Part shown: in pieces, positions 6,111-13,317 of the stretch
Layout: the number at the start of each line of letters is the position of its first letter
Position numbering within the stretch: position 1 is the stretch's first letter
IMG/VR virus record: IMGVR_UViG_3300042691_006802
Span: 1 to 50,397 of that record
Strand: one strand, 5' to 3'
DNA: 50,397 nt
From: a virus
Program-made: the position numbers and the translations under genes
The notes under the pieces: generated by a model
Database searches by the model: none
What the model was told of the DNA's origin: nothing
What the model saw: the letters and a program-made list of their open reading frames with translations, nothing else

Positions 6111-7265
6111 TTACACAGTGATACAAGCGTTGTCGTATAGCCAACAGGCGATGTAGTCCACATCACACATTGACAGCATGGCTCTTGCTTCTTCGAGCAA
6201 TTCATCGGTGATCAGCTTTTTGTCAATTAGACGCGCAGCTAACGTAGGGTCTTCAGGATACACCGATTCTGCGATGAATTCAATCAGGTATTTGTGATGG
6301 CCTGAGAGGGCATCAAAGATCAGCTCCCGAAAGTAGTCCTTTTCGTCTTCGTCTGAGGCGTAAAACTCATACGCTTCAGCGGACAGCCCCGCAAAAGAAG
6401 AGTTGACACTGGTCGCCCCGCCCCCCAGCCCATCGTAGAGACTGCCGTACGCTCCGCCCCACTTGTACCCGTAGAGGGAGTCCTCGTCAGGCTCCAGCGG
6501 GTCACGCGATGTGGGCAGGGCATCCCAGTTGATGCGCAGCACCTGAGACGCAAGGGTTGTGAAGTGCACAAGGTCAAGCTGTTCTCGTTCGCTGTGCTCG
6601 TAGTCGTAGCCCACGCTGATGTTGGTGCACTCGGGGATGACATCAACGAACTCGGCGGTGTCGGTGTAAATGCCTGTGTTGTCTGGCAAGTACATGAGTG
6701 CTAACTCCTCGTTGAGTGCATCAGCCAAACTCTGGGCGAACACATCGGAGCAGCACCGCCCCCAGCCTTGGTGCGAGATGACGGAGTCAATGCCACGCCT
6801 GTCAAACGCAATGGCCCTGTCGAACTGGGACAGGATGTGGGCGTAGTTGTCCCGCAGGTACTTGGCACCCTTGCCGCCACGCTCCTCGCCTTGGGTGAAT
6901 ACGTAGTATGCGGGCACACCGCTGTGGAGCAGGTGCATGAGCATGGCACAGCCAGCACCATCGTCTGCGCCAAGCTGGGAGCCATCGGCGTACCACATGG
7001 ACGGGGTCTTGCGGATGTTGTTCTTGCCGTCAGAACTGTGCACTGTGTCAACGTGCGCCACGAACAGGGTGCGGTTGGCATCGGACTGCCGAGCGTCAAT
7101 GTGCACATTGCCAAACGCATCACGGAACGATTGCTTCCTGTGCTGTTTGGGTATGGCGCACCACAGCCAGTCAGTGAAGCGGGCTGCGCCTGTGCCGCCA
7201 TCGGGGCGCTTGATCGAGAGTGCATGGGCGAGGGTCTTGTAGAGCATGGATCGTTTGTTCATCAT
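6111..7265 (-). CDS. M20-like zinc metallopeptidase, 384 aa
   Basis: The spacing of metal ligands fits the M20/M28/M42 di-zinc peptidase fold: AHVDTVH (His71, Asp73), LGADDGAG (Asp101), GEERGG (catalytic/metal Glu pair 127-128), AFDRRG (Asp155) and DYEHSE (His224). This fold cleaves peptides or amide bonds. The substrate here is unknown. The C-terminal 130 residues, acidic and helical, do not match the usual dimerisation domain. It is the second largest gene of the leftward arm and overlaps the stop of the cysteine-rich gene. ATGATG leaves two possible starts three bases apart. Confidence 0.75.
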   Translation of the reverse strand: MMNKRSMLYKTLAHALSIKRPDGGTGAARFTDWLWCAIPKQHRKQSFRDAFGNVHIDARQSDANRTLFVAHVDTVHSSDGKNNIRKTPSMWYADGSQLGADDGAGCAMLMHLLHSGVPAYYVFTQGEERGGKGAKYLRDNYAHILSQFDRAIAFDRRGIDSVISHQGWGRCCSDVFAQSLADALNEELALMYLPDNTGIYTDTAEFVDVIPECTNISVGYDYEHSEREQLDLVHFTTLASQVLRINWDALPTSRDPLEPDEDSLYGYKWGGAYGSLYDGLGGGATSVNSSFAGLSAEAYEFYASDEDEKDYFRELIFDALSGHHKYLIEFIAESVYPEDPTLAARLIDKKLITDELLEEARAMLSMCDVDYIACWLYDNACITV

Positions 7266-8596
7266 TCATCTCCTTGGGTTTCATTCAGGGGCAGGTCAAG
7301 CTGGTCAGGGTTGGGCGCATGGTCGGGGTGGTATGTATTGCCATCGACCTCAACGCATTCAGTGGCATCGGTGTACCAATTGCACGTCTCAGCGCACTGC
7401 CAGCAGTCGTCAGTCAACTCGTATCGCTCAGTGTCCTCGGCGTAGCAGATGCGCTCGTCATCCGTGCGGTAGTACTCATCGCATGACTCGATGAGCACAG
7501 CGTTGTCAATGTGCACGATGCTGCCGTTACTCAGCTGAACCATGTCGTTGTCATCGAGGTACTCGATGACATAGTGCTCGTCGTCATCGTCACAGAACAC
7601 GCACTCGTCTTCACTCTCGTAGTACTGATTGCCGCGTGCGCCATACGCATGGCAGTAGCTGTCGATGCAACACGGGCCGATGCGTCTGTCAGCCCAGCGG
7701 CCAACCCAGTACGAGTCGTCCTCATCGTGGTTGTCGCCACAGTCCTCACACTCAACGCCGCACACACCGACAGTGCCGTCAGTTTGGCACGCCTCGTACT
7801 CACCACTGGACTCAATGGTCATGTACGTGCTGTGGTCATCAATCGCACGATTGTCGCCGTCAATGTATGGCATCACGAACCCATCAAATTGCTGCTCGAT
7901 GCGTGCAACCCGAGCACCGATAGGCCAGCCGCTAAGCTTGGTGTAGCCCTGATCCTTGAGCCACGCTTCAAGCTTCTCGTCAGCGTGCGAGTACCCGCCG
8001 TTGGGACAGCGTTTGTACGACCGCACAAACACAGGGCCATCTTCTTCATCGTCGTTCAAGCACAGCGCACGACCCTCGACTTGCCCGCCATTCTTGCGCA
8101 CCGCCATGTGCCAGCCATACTCGGGTTTGTAAACTGCGTAAGGGTGTGCGACAAGCTGAAGGAAGCTGTTTGACATACACGAGTGCGGACCACTACGCAC
8201 AGCGGCAACCATCTCGTCAGTCGTATGCACGAACTGCAACGTATGACCCGATGTGTCATAGAGCGCAACGATATCTCGAAGCTCATGGTCAGGCATATCG
8301 AAGTGACGGCGCAGGTACTTGCCAACGCTTGTCACTGTCTGGATGTCCTCGGCACCCTTGCGTTCGTTCTGCGTGTACGCCACACGCTCACCATCTTCTG
8401 CTTTGTGCGGCCACTCAAGCAAGAGTTGCTGCCAGTCAACGGGGCGGTAGATCGACATGGCTTTCTCGACCACAGGATGCAGGTCGTACTTGTCGCGCTC
8501 ACGCTTGAACCACCAGCGGTGGTTGCACAAGATGTGGCAAGCGCGATGCCAAGTGTCGTAGAACGCAAAGCTTTCAGAGTTTGATGTCCACTTCAT
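7262..8596 (-). CDS. Cysteine-rich acidic hypothetical protein, 444 aa
   Basis: Not a recognised enzyme. The N-terminal half has Trp/His-rich patterns (YDTWHRACHILCNHRWWF) and a conserved-looking segment RSGPHSCMSNSF. The C-terminal half is very acidic and has repeated cysteine pairs (CGVECEDCG, PCCIDSYC, ECVFC, CWQCAETC) that could bind several metals, ending TYHPDHAP. The start at 8596 follows AAAGGAGCAACACC. The upstream in-frame start at 8650 would run into the palindromic element. Coupled by ATGA to the peptidase gene, which suggests joint function. Confidence 0.65.
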   Translation of the reverse strand: MKWTSNSESFAFYDTWHRACHILCNHRWWFKRERDKYDLHPVVEKAMSIYRPVDWQQLLLEWPHKAEDGERVAYTQNERKGAEDIQTVTSVGKYLRRHFDMPDHELRDIVALYDTSGHTLQFVHTTDEMVAAVRSGPHSCMSNSFLQLVAHPYAVYKPEYGWHMAVRKNGGQVEGRALCLNDDEEDGPVFVRSYKRCPNGGYSHADEKLEAWLKDQGYTKLSGWPIGARVARIEQQFDGFVMPYIDGDNRAIDDHSTYMTIESSGEYEACQTDGTVGVCGVECEDCGDNHDEDDSYWVGRWADRRIGPCCIDSYCHAYGARGNQYYESEDECVFCDDDDEHYVIEYLDDNDMVQLSNGSIVHIDNAVLIESCDEYYRTDDERICYAEDTERYELTDDCWQCAETCNWYTDATECVEVDGNTYHPDHAPNPDQLDLPLNETQGDE

Positions 8597-8629
8597 GGTG
8601 TTGCTCCTTTGTTGTGAAGTGATTGATTG

Positions 8630-8652
8630 CCGTGGGACAGGGTGTCCCACGG
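8630..8652. repeat. Dispersed palindrome copy 1
   Basis: Perfect inverted repeat with ten-base arms CCGTGGGACA / TGTCCCACGG around a GGG centre. It lies between the genes at 7262-8596 and 8672-8911. One of six copies in 5 kb. Confidence 0.85.
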
Positions 8653-8671
8653 GGTTGTCTGGTCTCTTTTA

Positions 8672-8911
8672 TTATTCTTTCCATTCAAGCGTTTTGTCGC
8701 TTCCGTTGTAGTTGCCATAGTCATAGTTGGTCATGACCAAGACCTCAAGCGCGTGCTTGTCTGTGTTGACCCACACCCCTGTGGGTATGTAGCCGTTGAT
8801 GTGGCGTGACAAGTCGCTGAAGTAAATGCGGTTCTTGTCTCTATCGTACTCAGCCACTATGCGTTGTCCATGCTCGTCGTATTGACGGCCTGTGTTCCAT
8901 TGATGTTTCAT
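8672..8911 (-). CDS. Hypothetical protein, 79 aa
   Basis: Starts MKHQWNTGRQYDEHGQRI with a beta-rich middle (IYFSDLSRHINGYI, then GVWVNTDKHALEVLV) and NYDYGNYN near the end. The pattern is common among small phage proteins of unknown role. The start at 8911 follows GAGGAATGAG, placing it immediately after the neighbour's stop. Confidence 0.6.
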   Translation of the reverse strand: MKHQWNTGRQYDEHGQRIVAEYDRDKNRIYFSDLSRHINGYIPTGVWVNTDKHALEVLVMTNYDYGNYNGSDKTLEWKE

Positions 8912-8912
8912 C

Positions 8913-9098
8913 TCATTCCTCCTCGATTGGTTCATCAACATCTGCCTGTGTGTACCCAGTCAGAATCTCAGGGCGGTACTGACTGAGCTTTGCTTCAGCG
9001 CACAGGTCGCACACTCGGCACAGCGGTATGCCTCGTGCATCGTATTCCCACCACGAGTACTGACCCTCGTGTGTGCAGTGGCGCGGGTCTTGTTTCAT
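8913..9098 (-). CDS. Conserved phage cysteine-motif protein, 61 aa
   Basis: Reads through YSWWEYDARGIPLCRVCDLC, with a CxxCxxC knuckle, and ends with ADVDEPIEEE. This arrangement recurs in many small phage proteins. With CTHEG near the start it may bind zinc. The start at 9098 follows GAAAGAAATG-type spacing after the upstream gene, and the ATG overlaps its stop. Function unknown. Confidence 0.65.
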   Translation of the reverse strand: MKQDPRHCTHEGQYSWWEYDARGIPLCRVCDLCAEAKLSQYRPEILTGYTQADVDEPIEEE

Positions 9099-9349
9099 TT
9101 CTTTCCTTTCTTCGGCACAAAATGGCCGAGCCATTGTGAGCCCTCGACCTGTGGTTGGAACCACTTGATCTCGTAGTTGGTGTCATACGAGACTGGCACG
9201 AGGAACAGGTTGTATGGATGCCCGTCACTGTCCATCAGCTTTATTAACTGGCGCAGGTCACGCTCACTGTTTGTGGTTGCCCACTGCGCTACGCTTGCAG
9301 CGTAAAAGTGGAAGGTGTCGGGGTGTGGGTGTTGTTGTTGCGTTGTCAT
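9095..9349 (-). CDS. Hypothetical protein, 84 aa
   Basis: A polar N-terminus with Gln/His (MTTQQQHPHPDTFHF), a helix ERDLRQLIKLMDSDG and a beta-rich C-terminus ending VPKKGKK. No family recognised. Starts after AGGAGAAAAAG and overlaps both neighbours by four bases. Confidence 0.6.
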   Translation of the reverse strand: MTTQQQHPHPDTFHFYAASVAQWATTNSERDLRQLIKLMDSDGHPYNLFLVPVSYDTNYEIKWFQPQVEGSQWLGHFVPKKGKK

Positions 9350-9549
9350 TCTTTTTCTCCTATGAGTTGGTTGCGAATGTCGTCAAGTTGTTCGAGCACT
9401 GCTTCTCTTGAACCTTTGAACCCCATGCCACGCAGTACCGAGTATGCGGTGCGTCCACGGCGTTTCATTCCACGCAGCTCAAGCTTGAGTGCTTGGCGCA
9501 GGGTCAAGAGGCGTGCAGCCTCGATCTGGTTTCCTGTCAGCGTTGTCAT
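9346..9549 (-). CDS. Hypothetical basic protein, 67 aa
   Basis: Helical and Arg/Leu-rich (ARLLTLRQALKLELRGMKRR), ending DDIRNQLIGEKE. It could bind nucleic acid, but no motif proves it. The start at 9549 overlaps the upstream stop. The longer start at 9579 lies within the upstream gene. Confidence 0.55.
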   Translation of the reverse strand: MTTLTGNQIEAARLLTLRQALKLELRGMKRRGRTAYSVLRGMGFKGSREAVLEQLDDIRNQLIGEKE

Positions 9550-9797
9550 TTCATGTTCCTTTTTGGTTGAAGTGGCCATAGTTTGTATCCCACACAGTCT
9601 GGCGTGTGGAATAGTCCGTCCTCCCCGATTGCACTGTCGTGCAGGACCATTGAATCAGGGTGCTTGGTGTGGCAGGGGAACCCGCCTGATCGAATGATGG
9701 TTGCGATCTTGCTCCTTAAAAGGTTTCGGTCTGACTCAGGTCTTGTTGGTTTGCACGGGCAATCGGCGCAAACACTTGGCTTTTCCTTCTCTGTCAT
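9546..9797 (-). CDS. Cysteine-cluster small protein, 83 aa
   Basis: Cysteines CADCPC near the N-terminus, FPCHTKHP in the middle and DCVGY toward the C-terminus form a spaced set of potential metal ligands, as seen in small phage cysteine-cluster proteins with PF-CH motifs. Function unknown. The start follows AACCAAGGAGAAAGCAAATG, a leader that also precedes the gene at 10515-11189. Confidence 0.6.
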   Translation of the reverse strand: MTEKEKPSVCADCPCKPTRPESDRNLLRSKIATIIRSGGFPCHTKHPDSMVLHDSAIGEDGLFHTPDCVGYKLWPLQPKRNMK

Positions 9798-10027
9798 TTG
9801 CTTTCTCCTTGGTTGGTTTGTTGATCAATCGGTGGGACATCGTGTCCCACGGCAAAGAGGTTGTCCCTCTCCTCCTCGTCATCGATGAGCTCTGCCTCAC
9901 AGCAGTCACTCACCTCGTATGTTTCCCTGTGCGTTCCTGTCGCACCCCAGTATTCGTAGTCGAACTCCTCAACTATCTCGATGGCCTCGCACGGCTCACC
10001 GCAGTCTGCGCACCAGTAGTAACTCAT
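9794..10027 (-). CDS. Zinc-knuckle phage protein with palindrome-encoded tail, 77 aa
   Basis: Starts MSYYWCADCGEPCEAI, followed by an acidic stretch and VSDCCEAEL. The CxxCxxxC and CC ligands suggest a zinc ribbon common in small phage proteins. The C-terminus VGHDVPP is encoded by a copy of the dispersed palindrome. ATG at 10027 has AAGGAG seven bases upstream. The GTG two codons earlier is too close to the ribosome binding site. Confidence 0.65.
   Translation of the reverse strand: MSYYWCADCGEPCEAIEIVEEFDYEYWGATGTHRETYEVSDCCEAELIDDEEERDNLFAVGHDVPPIDQQTNQGESK
9795..9825 (-). repeat. Duplicated 31-base leader, copy 1
   Basis: Identical to 11187-11217. Here it lies inside the end of the gene at 9794-10027 and forms the ribosome binding site and start of 9546-9797. 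Confidence 0.75.
9832..9850. repeat. Dispersed palindrome copy 2 (in gene)
   Basis: GTGGGACA-TCG-TGTCCCAC, perfect eight-base arms. It sits in frame near the 3' end of the gene at 9794-10027, where it codes for VGHDVPP. Confidence 0.85.
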
Positions 10028-10029
10028 CT

Positions 10030-10260
10030 TCACTCTCCTTGTGGTTGGGTTGCTACCATGGTCTGCAAGCGGTCTCTGAAGACCTGCAATCGGTCGAGTC
10101 TTTCTTGCACTTCGCCAATCTTTCGATTGCGAAACGCTTCGTCCATGTGGAAGTAGCGTTTGTCTACATACTCACGCACAGTAGTGCGTTGGTTGCAATG
10201 CTCTTGCAACGCCCTCAACACGGCTTCAGCCGTTTCCATTGGTAGTTTTATTTCAATCAT
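10030..10260 (-). CDS. Coiled-coil hypothetical protein, 76 aa
   Basis: A likely single long helix in the C-terminal half (NRKIGEVQERLDRLQVFRDR), preceded by ETAEAVLRALQEHCNQ. No family recognised. AAAGGAGAGAGCAA precedes the ATG. Confidence 0.6.
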   Translation of the reverse strand: MIEIKLPMETAEAVLRALQEHCNQRTTVREYVDKRYFHMDEAFRNRKIGEVQERLDRLQVFRDRLQTMVATQPQGE

Positions 10261-10272
10261 TTGCTCTCTCCT

Positions 10273-10503
10273 TTACTTCATGATGATCTTCCAACCCATG
10301 GCCTTGAGCACACGGGTCACTGATGTGTCTCTGCCAAACGGCGCATCGACTGTGGCGATCTGCTTCTTCTTGTCGAAGGTCACCACAGTGCCTGACCTTG
10401 GTATGAGCCACTTGCCCCCATCTCGGATGTTGTTGACCAGCTGCTTTGTCCAGAGCATGGCGTTGACCATGCCCTCCTTTGTGTTGAGGTCGTAGTTGTC
10501 CAT
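10273..10503 (-). CDS. Hypothetical protein, 76 aa
   Basis: Begins MDNYDLNTKEGMVNAMLWT and then reads GTVVTFDKKKQIATVDAPFG, a beta-rich stretch, ending VLKAMGWKIIMK. The start at 10503 has CAGGAGAAGTG just upstream, which decides it over longer frames. Function unknown. Confidence 0.6.
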   Translation of the reverse strand: MDNYDLNTKEGMVNAMLWTKQLVNNIRDGGKWLIPRSGTVVTFDKKKQIATVDAPFGRDTSVTRVLKAMGWKIIMK

Positions 10504-10514
10504 CACTTCTCCTG

Positions 10515-11189
10515 TTATGGTTGCCCATCTCGTCCAATCCAACCCATCCCAGCGTAGTCGCTGGGGTCTTCGCGCATTGGGATACTGTCGCGCCACGGCG
10601 TGATCTCCCACTCCCCGATCCTCAATGACTTCTCCTTTGTGTTTCCAAACGCCCAGTTGTGCGCCCATTTCTCGAACGCTTGGACAGTCTCGACAGGGAT
10701 GGCGGGGTGCGGTATGCCTTGCCCTTCGTCCTCGCCATTGTGTTGCCAGCCCCACCAGTGGTAGTTGTCGCCAGACGGAGACAAGTTCTCGCCCCATCCA
10801 ATGTTGACAAGGTATGTCTCCTCCCATCTGCCTTCACGCCCGACTCGAAATCCCTCGTACTCTTGGTTGTCATCACGCGCCACATCTGCCTTGTGCCACG
10901 CGCTGGTGATGCAGTCTTGTACTGCGGCTATCCTCCAATCGTCGGTGCTCGCATAGCCCAGACCCTCGGTATCAAAGTCGTCGGACACGCTGACCTCGAC
11001 CTTGATCTTGACCCCGTCCTCTGACCAGATGCGAGCGCTGGCGATCTCTTTCTTGCTGGAGTACCACCCTGTGTCGAACGGGGTATGCTCGACCAGCGCC
11101 GCTGTCAACTGCGCCTCGCCATCCTCGTACCAATCGGACAAGCCACAGTGTGCGCCGTCCCCGTTTTGAAATGCGTCAAGTACTTTCAT
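10515..11189 (-). CDS. Hypothetical protein, 224 aa
   Basis: An acidic, Trp-rich protein. The N-terminus (DAFQNGDGAHCGLSDWYEDG) is followed by a mixed alpha/beta body with DDNQEYEGFRVGREGRWEET and a Trp/His stretch NYHWWGWQHNGEDEG, then PHPAIPVETVQAFEKWAHNW. No known domain recognised. The start at 11189 follows the same AACCAAGGAGAAAGCAAATG leader as 9546-9797. Longer in-frame starts run through upstream genes and are rejected. Confidence 0.6.
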   Translation of the reverse strand: MKVLDAFQNGDGAHCGLSDWYEDGEAQLTAALVEHTPFDTGWYSSKKEIASARIWSEDGVKIKVEVSVSDDFDTEGLGYASTDDWRIAAVQDCITSAWHKADVARDDNQEYEGFRVGREGRWEETYLVNIGWGENLSPSGDNYHWWGWQHNGEDEGQGIPHPAIPVETVQAFEKWAHNWAFGNTKEKSLRIGEWEITPWRDSIPMREDPSDYAGMGWIGRDGQP

Positions 11190-11217
11190 TTGCTTTCTCC
11201 TTGGTTGGTTTGTTGAT
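11187..11217 (-). repeat. Duplicated 31-base leader, copy 2
   Basis: Identical over 31 bases to 9795-9825. Its minus strand contains AACCAAGGAGAAAGCAAATG, the start region of the gene at 10515-11189. Both copies have a palindrome a few bases upstream. Confidence 0.75.
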
Positions 11218-11218
11218 A

Positions 11219-11242
11219 ACTGGGGTGAACATTCACCCCAGT
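11219..11242. repeat. Intergenic hairpin ACTGGGGTGAA/TTCACCCCAGT
   Basis: Perfect eleven-base inverted repeat with a two-base centre in a 59-base gap. The T-rich run after it is on the plus-strand side (TTTCTTTTC), whereas neighbouring genes run leftward, so it is not a clear terminator for them. It may be an operator or RNA structure. Confidence 0.7.
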
Positions 11243-11248
11243 TTCTTT

Positions 11249-11437
11249 TCACTTCGCTTCCTCCATTCCCCACATGGCGTGTGCCTTCTCGAACAGGTGC
11301 ATGAAGGCGGTCTCGATGCGGCGTTGGTTGTCTGAGTCCGCCAGCAAATACGCCTTTGATAGTGCGGTGGCAAACCCGCCAAGGCGGGGCAGGTGGTTGA
11401 CTGCAAGCTTGTGCAGTTGTTGTTTGGTCAGTGTCAT
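11249..11437 (-). CDS. Hypothetical helical protein, 62 aa
   Basis: MTLTKQQLHKLAVNHLPRLG, then a helix AYLLADSDNQRRIETAFMHL, ending AMWGMEEAK. Helical, no family recognised. Overlaps the upstream stop by four bases. Confidence 0.6.
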   Translation of the reverse strand: MTLTKQQLHKLAVNHLPRLGGFATALSKAYLLADSDNQRRIETAFMHLFEKAHAMWGMEEAK

Positions 11438-11673
11438 TGCTTCTCTCCTTCGTAAAGCGTTTCCGAAATGTTGCCGTTGCGGTAGACGTAGACACGCAAG
11501 GTGTCTTCATCCCCGCCGTGGTAGTCAGACCCATCGACATTGATGTCGAAGTTTTTGTAGGCGTACCAAGTGTCAACGCCTGGTTTTTCTACTGCGTGTG
11601 TGACATCGAGCACACCTTGCAGGTATGCGTTGGCCACGGCAATCGCTTCTTCCAGTCCTTCTTCAATCTCCAT
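11434..11673 (-). CDS. Hypothetical protein, 79 aa
   Basis: An N-terminal helix (EIEEGLEEAIAVANAYLQG) is followed by an acidic beta-rich part (NFDINVDGSDYHGGDEDTLR, then VYVYRNGNI). Function unknown. The start at 11673 follows AAGGAGAGAGCA and overlaps the upstream gene by eleven bases. The longer in-frame reading to 12000 is an overlap artefact. Confidence 0.6.
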   Translation of the reverse strand: MEIEEGLEEAIAVANAYLQGVLDVTHAVEKPGVDTWYAYKNFDINVDGSDYHGGDEDTLRVYVYRNGNISETLYEGEKQ

Positions 11674-12295
11674 TGCTCTCTCCTTCTTGGGTTGGTATGT
11701 CCCGTGTGAACGGGGTCTTGGTGCGTGCTTTCGCACGATGGGGGATGTTGCTAAACAGCAGCATGATCTGGTCTTTCTTCCTGTCAGACACCCAGTCTGT
11801 CCAGTGCTGGGCACGGGAGCGCAGGTGAACGGGCGGGGCAAGGTGCGGCTTGCCAGCATCTCGCAACTCATTGGCCAGCTCGTTTGGCGTGAAGTCCTGC
11901 TTGAGTGCGGTGCGAAACCGCTGGAGCAGGGTTGTGAGCAAGGCGTGGTATGCCTCGTATGCGGTCTGCCTTGCGGTGTCTCTGTCGTTTGGTGGGACAT
12001 CGTGTCCCACGGCTACGGCTTCAGCCGCCTCATCATTTTTCCGATAGTTGAGTGCAACCTGCACACGTTTGCGCTCAGCCATGAGCGGGTCGATGAGGTG
12101 TTGCCATTCCGATTCCACCATCGACCTTCGGCGCTGGCTGTTGGCTCGGGCAGTCTTTTGCTGGTTCACGATGTCGATGATCTCTTGGGCGAGGGTTCTC
12201 GGCCAGCCCTTGGCTTGGAGTTTGTCACGCAGGGCACGTTCGCTGAGTGCCATGTACGAGGGGTATTTGAGGCGGGGTTTTGCGTTGGGTTGCAT
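11663..12295 (-). CDS. Hypothetical protein with palindrome-encoded insert, 210 aa
   Basis: Basic, helical protein. The N-terminal SYMALSERALRDKLQAKGWP is followed by helices rich in Arg and Gln (QQKTARANSQRRRSMVE). AVAVGHDVPPNDRD in the middle is encoded by the dispersed palindrome and looks like an insertion between two helices. The C-terminus is Arg/Lys-rich. It may bind nucleic acid, by inference. It is preceded by the non-coding region 12296-12724 and is likely the first gene of its transcript. Confidence 0.6.
   Translation of the reverse strand: MQPNAKPRLKYPSYMALSERALRDKLQAKGWPRTLAQEIIDIVNQQKTARANSQRRRSMVESEWQHLIDPLMAERKRVQVALNYRKNDEAAEAVAVGHDVPPNDRDTARQTAYEAYHALLTTLLQRFRTALKQDFTPNELANELRDAGKPHLAPPVHLRSRAQHWTDWVSDRKKDQIMLLFSNIPHRAKARTKTPFTRDIPTQEGESNGD
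11992..12010. repeat. Dispersed palindrome copy 3 (in gene)
   Basis: GTGGGACA-TCG-TGTCCCAC inside the gene at 11663-12295, in frame, coding for VGHDVPP as copy 2 does. Confidence 0.85.
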
Positions 12296-12698
12296 GGGGA
12301 GAAGTCCTTTCTTTTGTCAAAGATTGTAACGCAAAGCGGAAAAATGACCAGATTGTCCAGAAAGTGTCCATCAAACTTCCTTTTTTAAAAATGTTTGGAC
12401 AGCAAAAAAGCTAGGATTCATGCGGGTTGCAGGGGCTCACGTCCAAGTGTCCATCGCTGGGGAAAAACTTTATGGTCTAAACCTTTTTGTGTTTTTGTTT
12501 GTATGTGTGTCTTGATGTACGGGTACATATATAAATACTTTTCTTAAAAGATGTATATATATATGGACATTTGGACGCGTGCCTCTGGAAGCCGCATGAA
12601 TGCTGAGTTTTTTGGTGTCCATTGTGTGGTATGCGTGGAAGAATGATGGGCCTGCAAAAAATGAGTGTCCATTTCCGTTTTAAAAGTGGAAGAATGAT
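12296..12698. promoter_or_regulatory. Non-coding AT-rich region with TGTCCA boxes
   Basis: About 400 bases without a convincing gene. TGTCCA occurs at 12354, 12365, 12448, 12616 and 12666, and its complement TGGACA at 12396 and 12564. GTGGAAGAATGATGG occurs twice, at 12635 and 12686, each 19-20 bases after a TGTCCA box. A run of alternating T/A (12522-12565) is flexible, easily melted DNA. Together this looks like a control region or a replication origin. No protein that binds it can be named. Confidence 0.5.
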
Positions 12699-12719
12699 GG
12701 TGGGACATGATGTCCCACC
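12699..12719. repeat. Dispersed palindrome copy 4
   Basis: GGTGGGACA-TGA-TGTCCCACC, perfect nine-base arms. It lies between the box-rich region and the gene at 12725-12967, abutting the second GTGGAAGAATGATGG repeat. Confidence 0.85.
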
Positions 12720-12724
12720 GAGTT

Positions 12725-12967
12725 TTAGTGGCACAGGGCAGCTTGCTGCGGGGTTAAGCGTAGCTTTCTTTTTTCCTGTTCGTAGGACTCACGGGTTGTG
12801 CAGGTGATGCCTGTGCCTTGGTTGCACCTGCGTGGGTGCAGGGTTATCAGCCAGAAGGTGGGATGCTTCGTGCCGTGGGGGAAGTAGGTTTCGGATTGCC
12901 ATTCCACGCCATCGTTGGCAAGGAAGGTTTCGAGGGGTTTGAAGGTGGGGCGGGAAGTTGTACGCAT
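12725..12967 (-). CDS. Hypothetical protein, 80 aa
   Basis: Starts MRTTSRPTFKPLETFLANDG and continues with aromatic strands (VEWQSETYFPHG, FWLITLHP), ending with a Glu/Lys helix. No family recognised. CTGGAGAACCACC precedes the ATG at 12967. Confidence 0.55.
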   Translation of the reverse strand: MRTTSRPTFKPLETFLANDGVEWQSETYFPHGTKHPTFWLITLHPRRCNQGTGITCTTRESYEQEKRKLRLTPQQAALCH

Positions 12968-13036
12968 GGTGGTTCTCCAGTTGTCGGGCAGGATTGCCCC
13001 CACAACCCACGCTGTGCATGGGCTGGGAGAGTTTCC

Positions 13037-13219
13037 TTATTCGGGGGAGACTTCAACGAGGTGGTCGAATGCGAAATGTCTCCACACGCTGGTTTTGGTG
13101 TTGCGGGTGGTGTGTTCACAGACGGCATGAAATGCGCTGATCTTTTTGTAGGTGCAGTTTTTGTGGATGAAGTAGTCGCCTACATCAAGACCGCCAAAGT
13201 GTGTGCGAATGGTGTGCAT
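13037..13219 (-). CDS. Conserved small phage protein, 60 aa
   Basis: HFGGLDVGDYFIHKNCTYKK followed by ISAFHAVC, then FDHLVEV. The alternation of GD and hydrophobic strands points to a small beta-barrel like other small phage proteins with a 'VGD-F-H/Y' core. GGAGATTTTTCC precedes the ATG at 13219, which decides the start. Function unknown. Confidence 0.6.
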   Translation of the reverse strand: MHTIRTHFGGLDVGDYFIHKNCTYKKISAFHAVCEHTTRNTKTSVWRHFAFDHLVEVSPE

Positions 13220-13293
13220 GGAAAAATCTCCGTTAGACAAGGGAAAGAACAGCGGCCAGCCCTCTCAGGCGTGACCGCACAGGAAAAAACTCC

Positions 13294-13312
13294 GTGGGAC
13301 ATCGTGTCCCAC
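13294..13312. repeat. Dispersed palindrome copy 5
   Basis: GTGGGACA-TCG-TGTCCCAC in the 98-base gap between the genes at 13037-13219 and 13318-13746, close to the stop of the latter. Confidence 0.85.
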
Positions 13313-13317
13313 CAGAA

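Noticed and set aside
12477-12734. 85-codon minus-strand frame across the non-coding region
   Set aside because: Runs through the TA tract and palindrome with low-complexity, Lys/His/Thr-rich sequence and no ribosome binding site. Read as chance.
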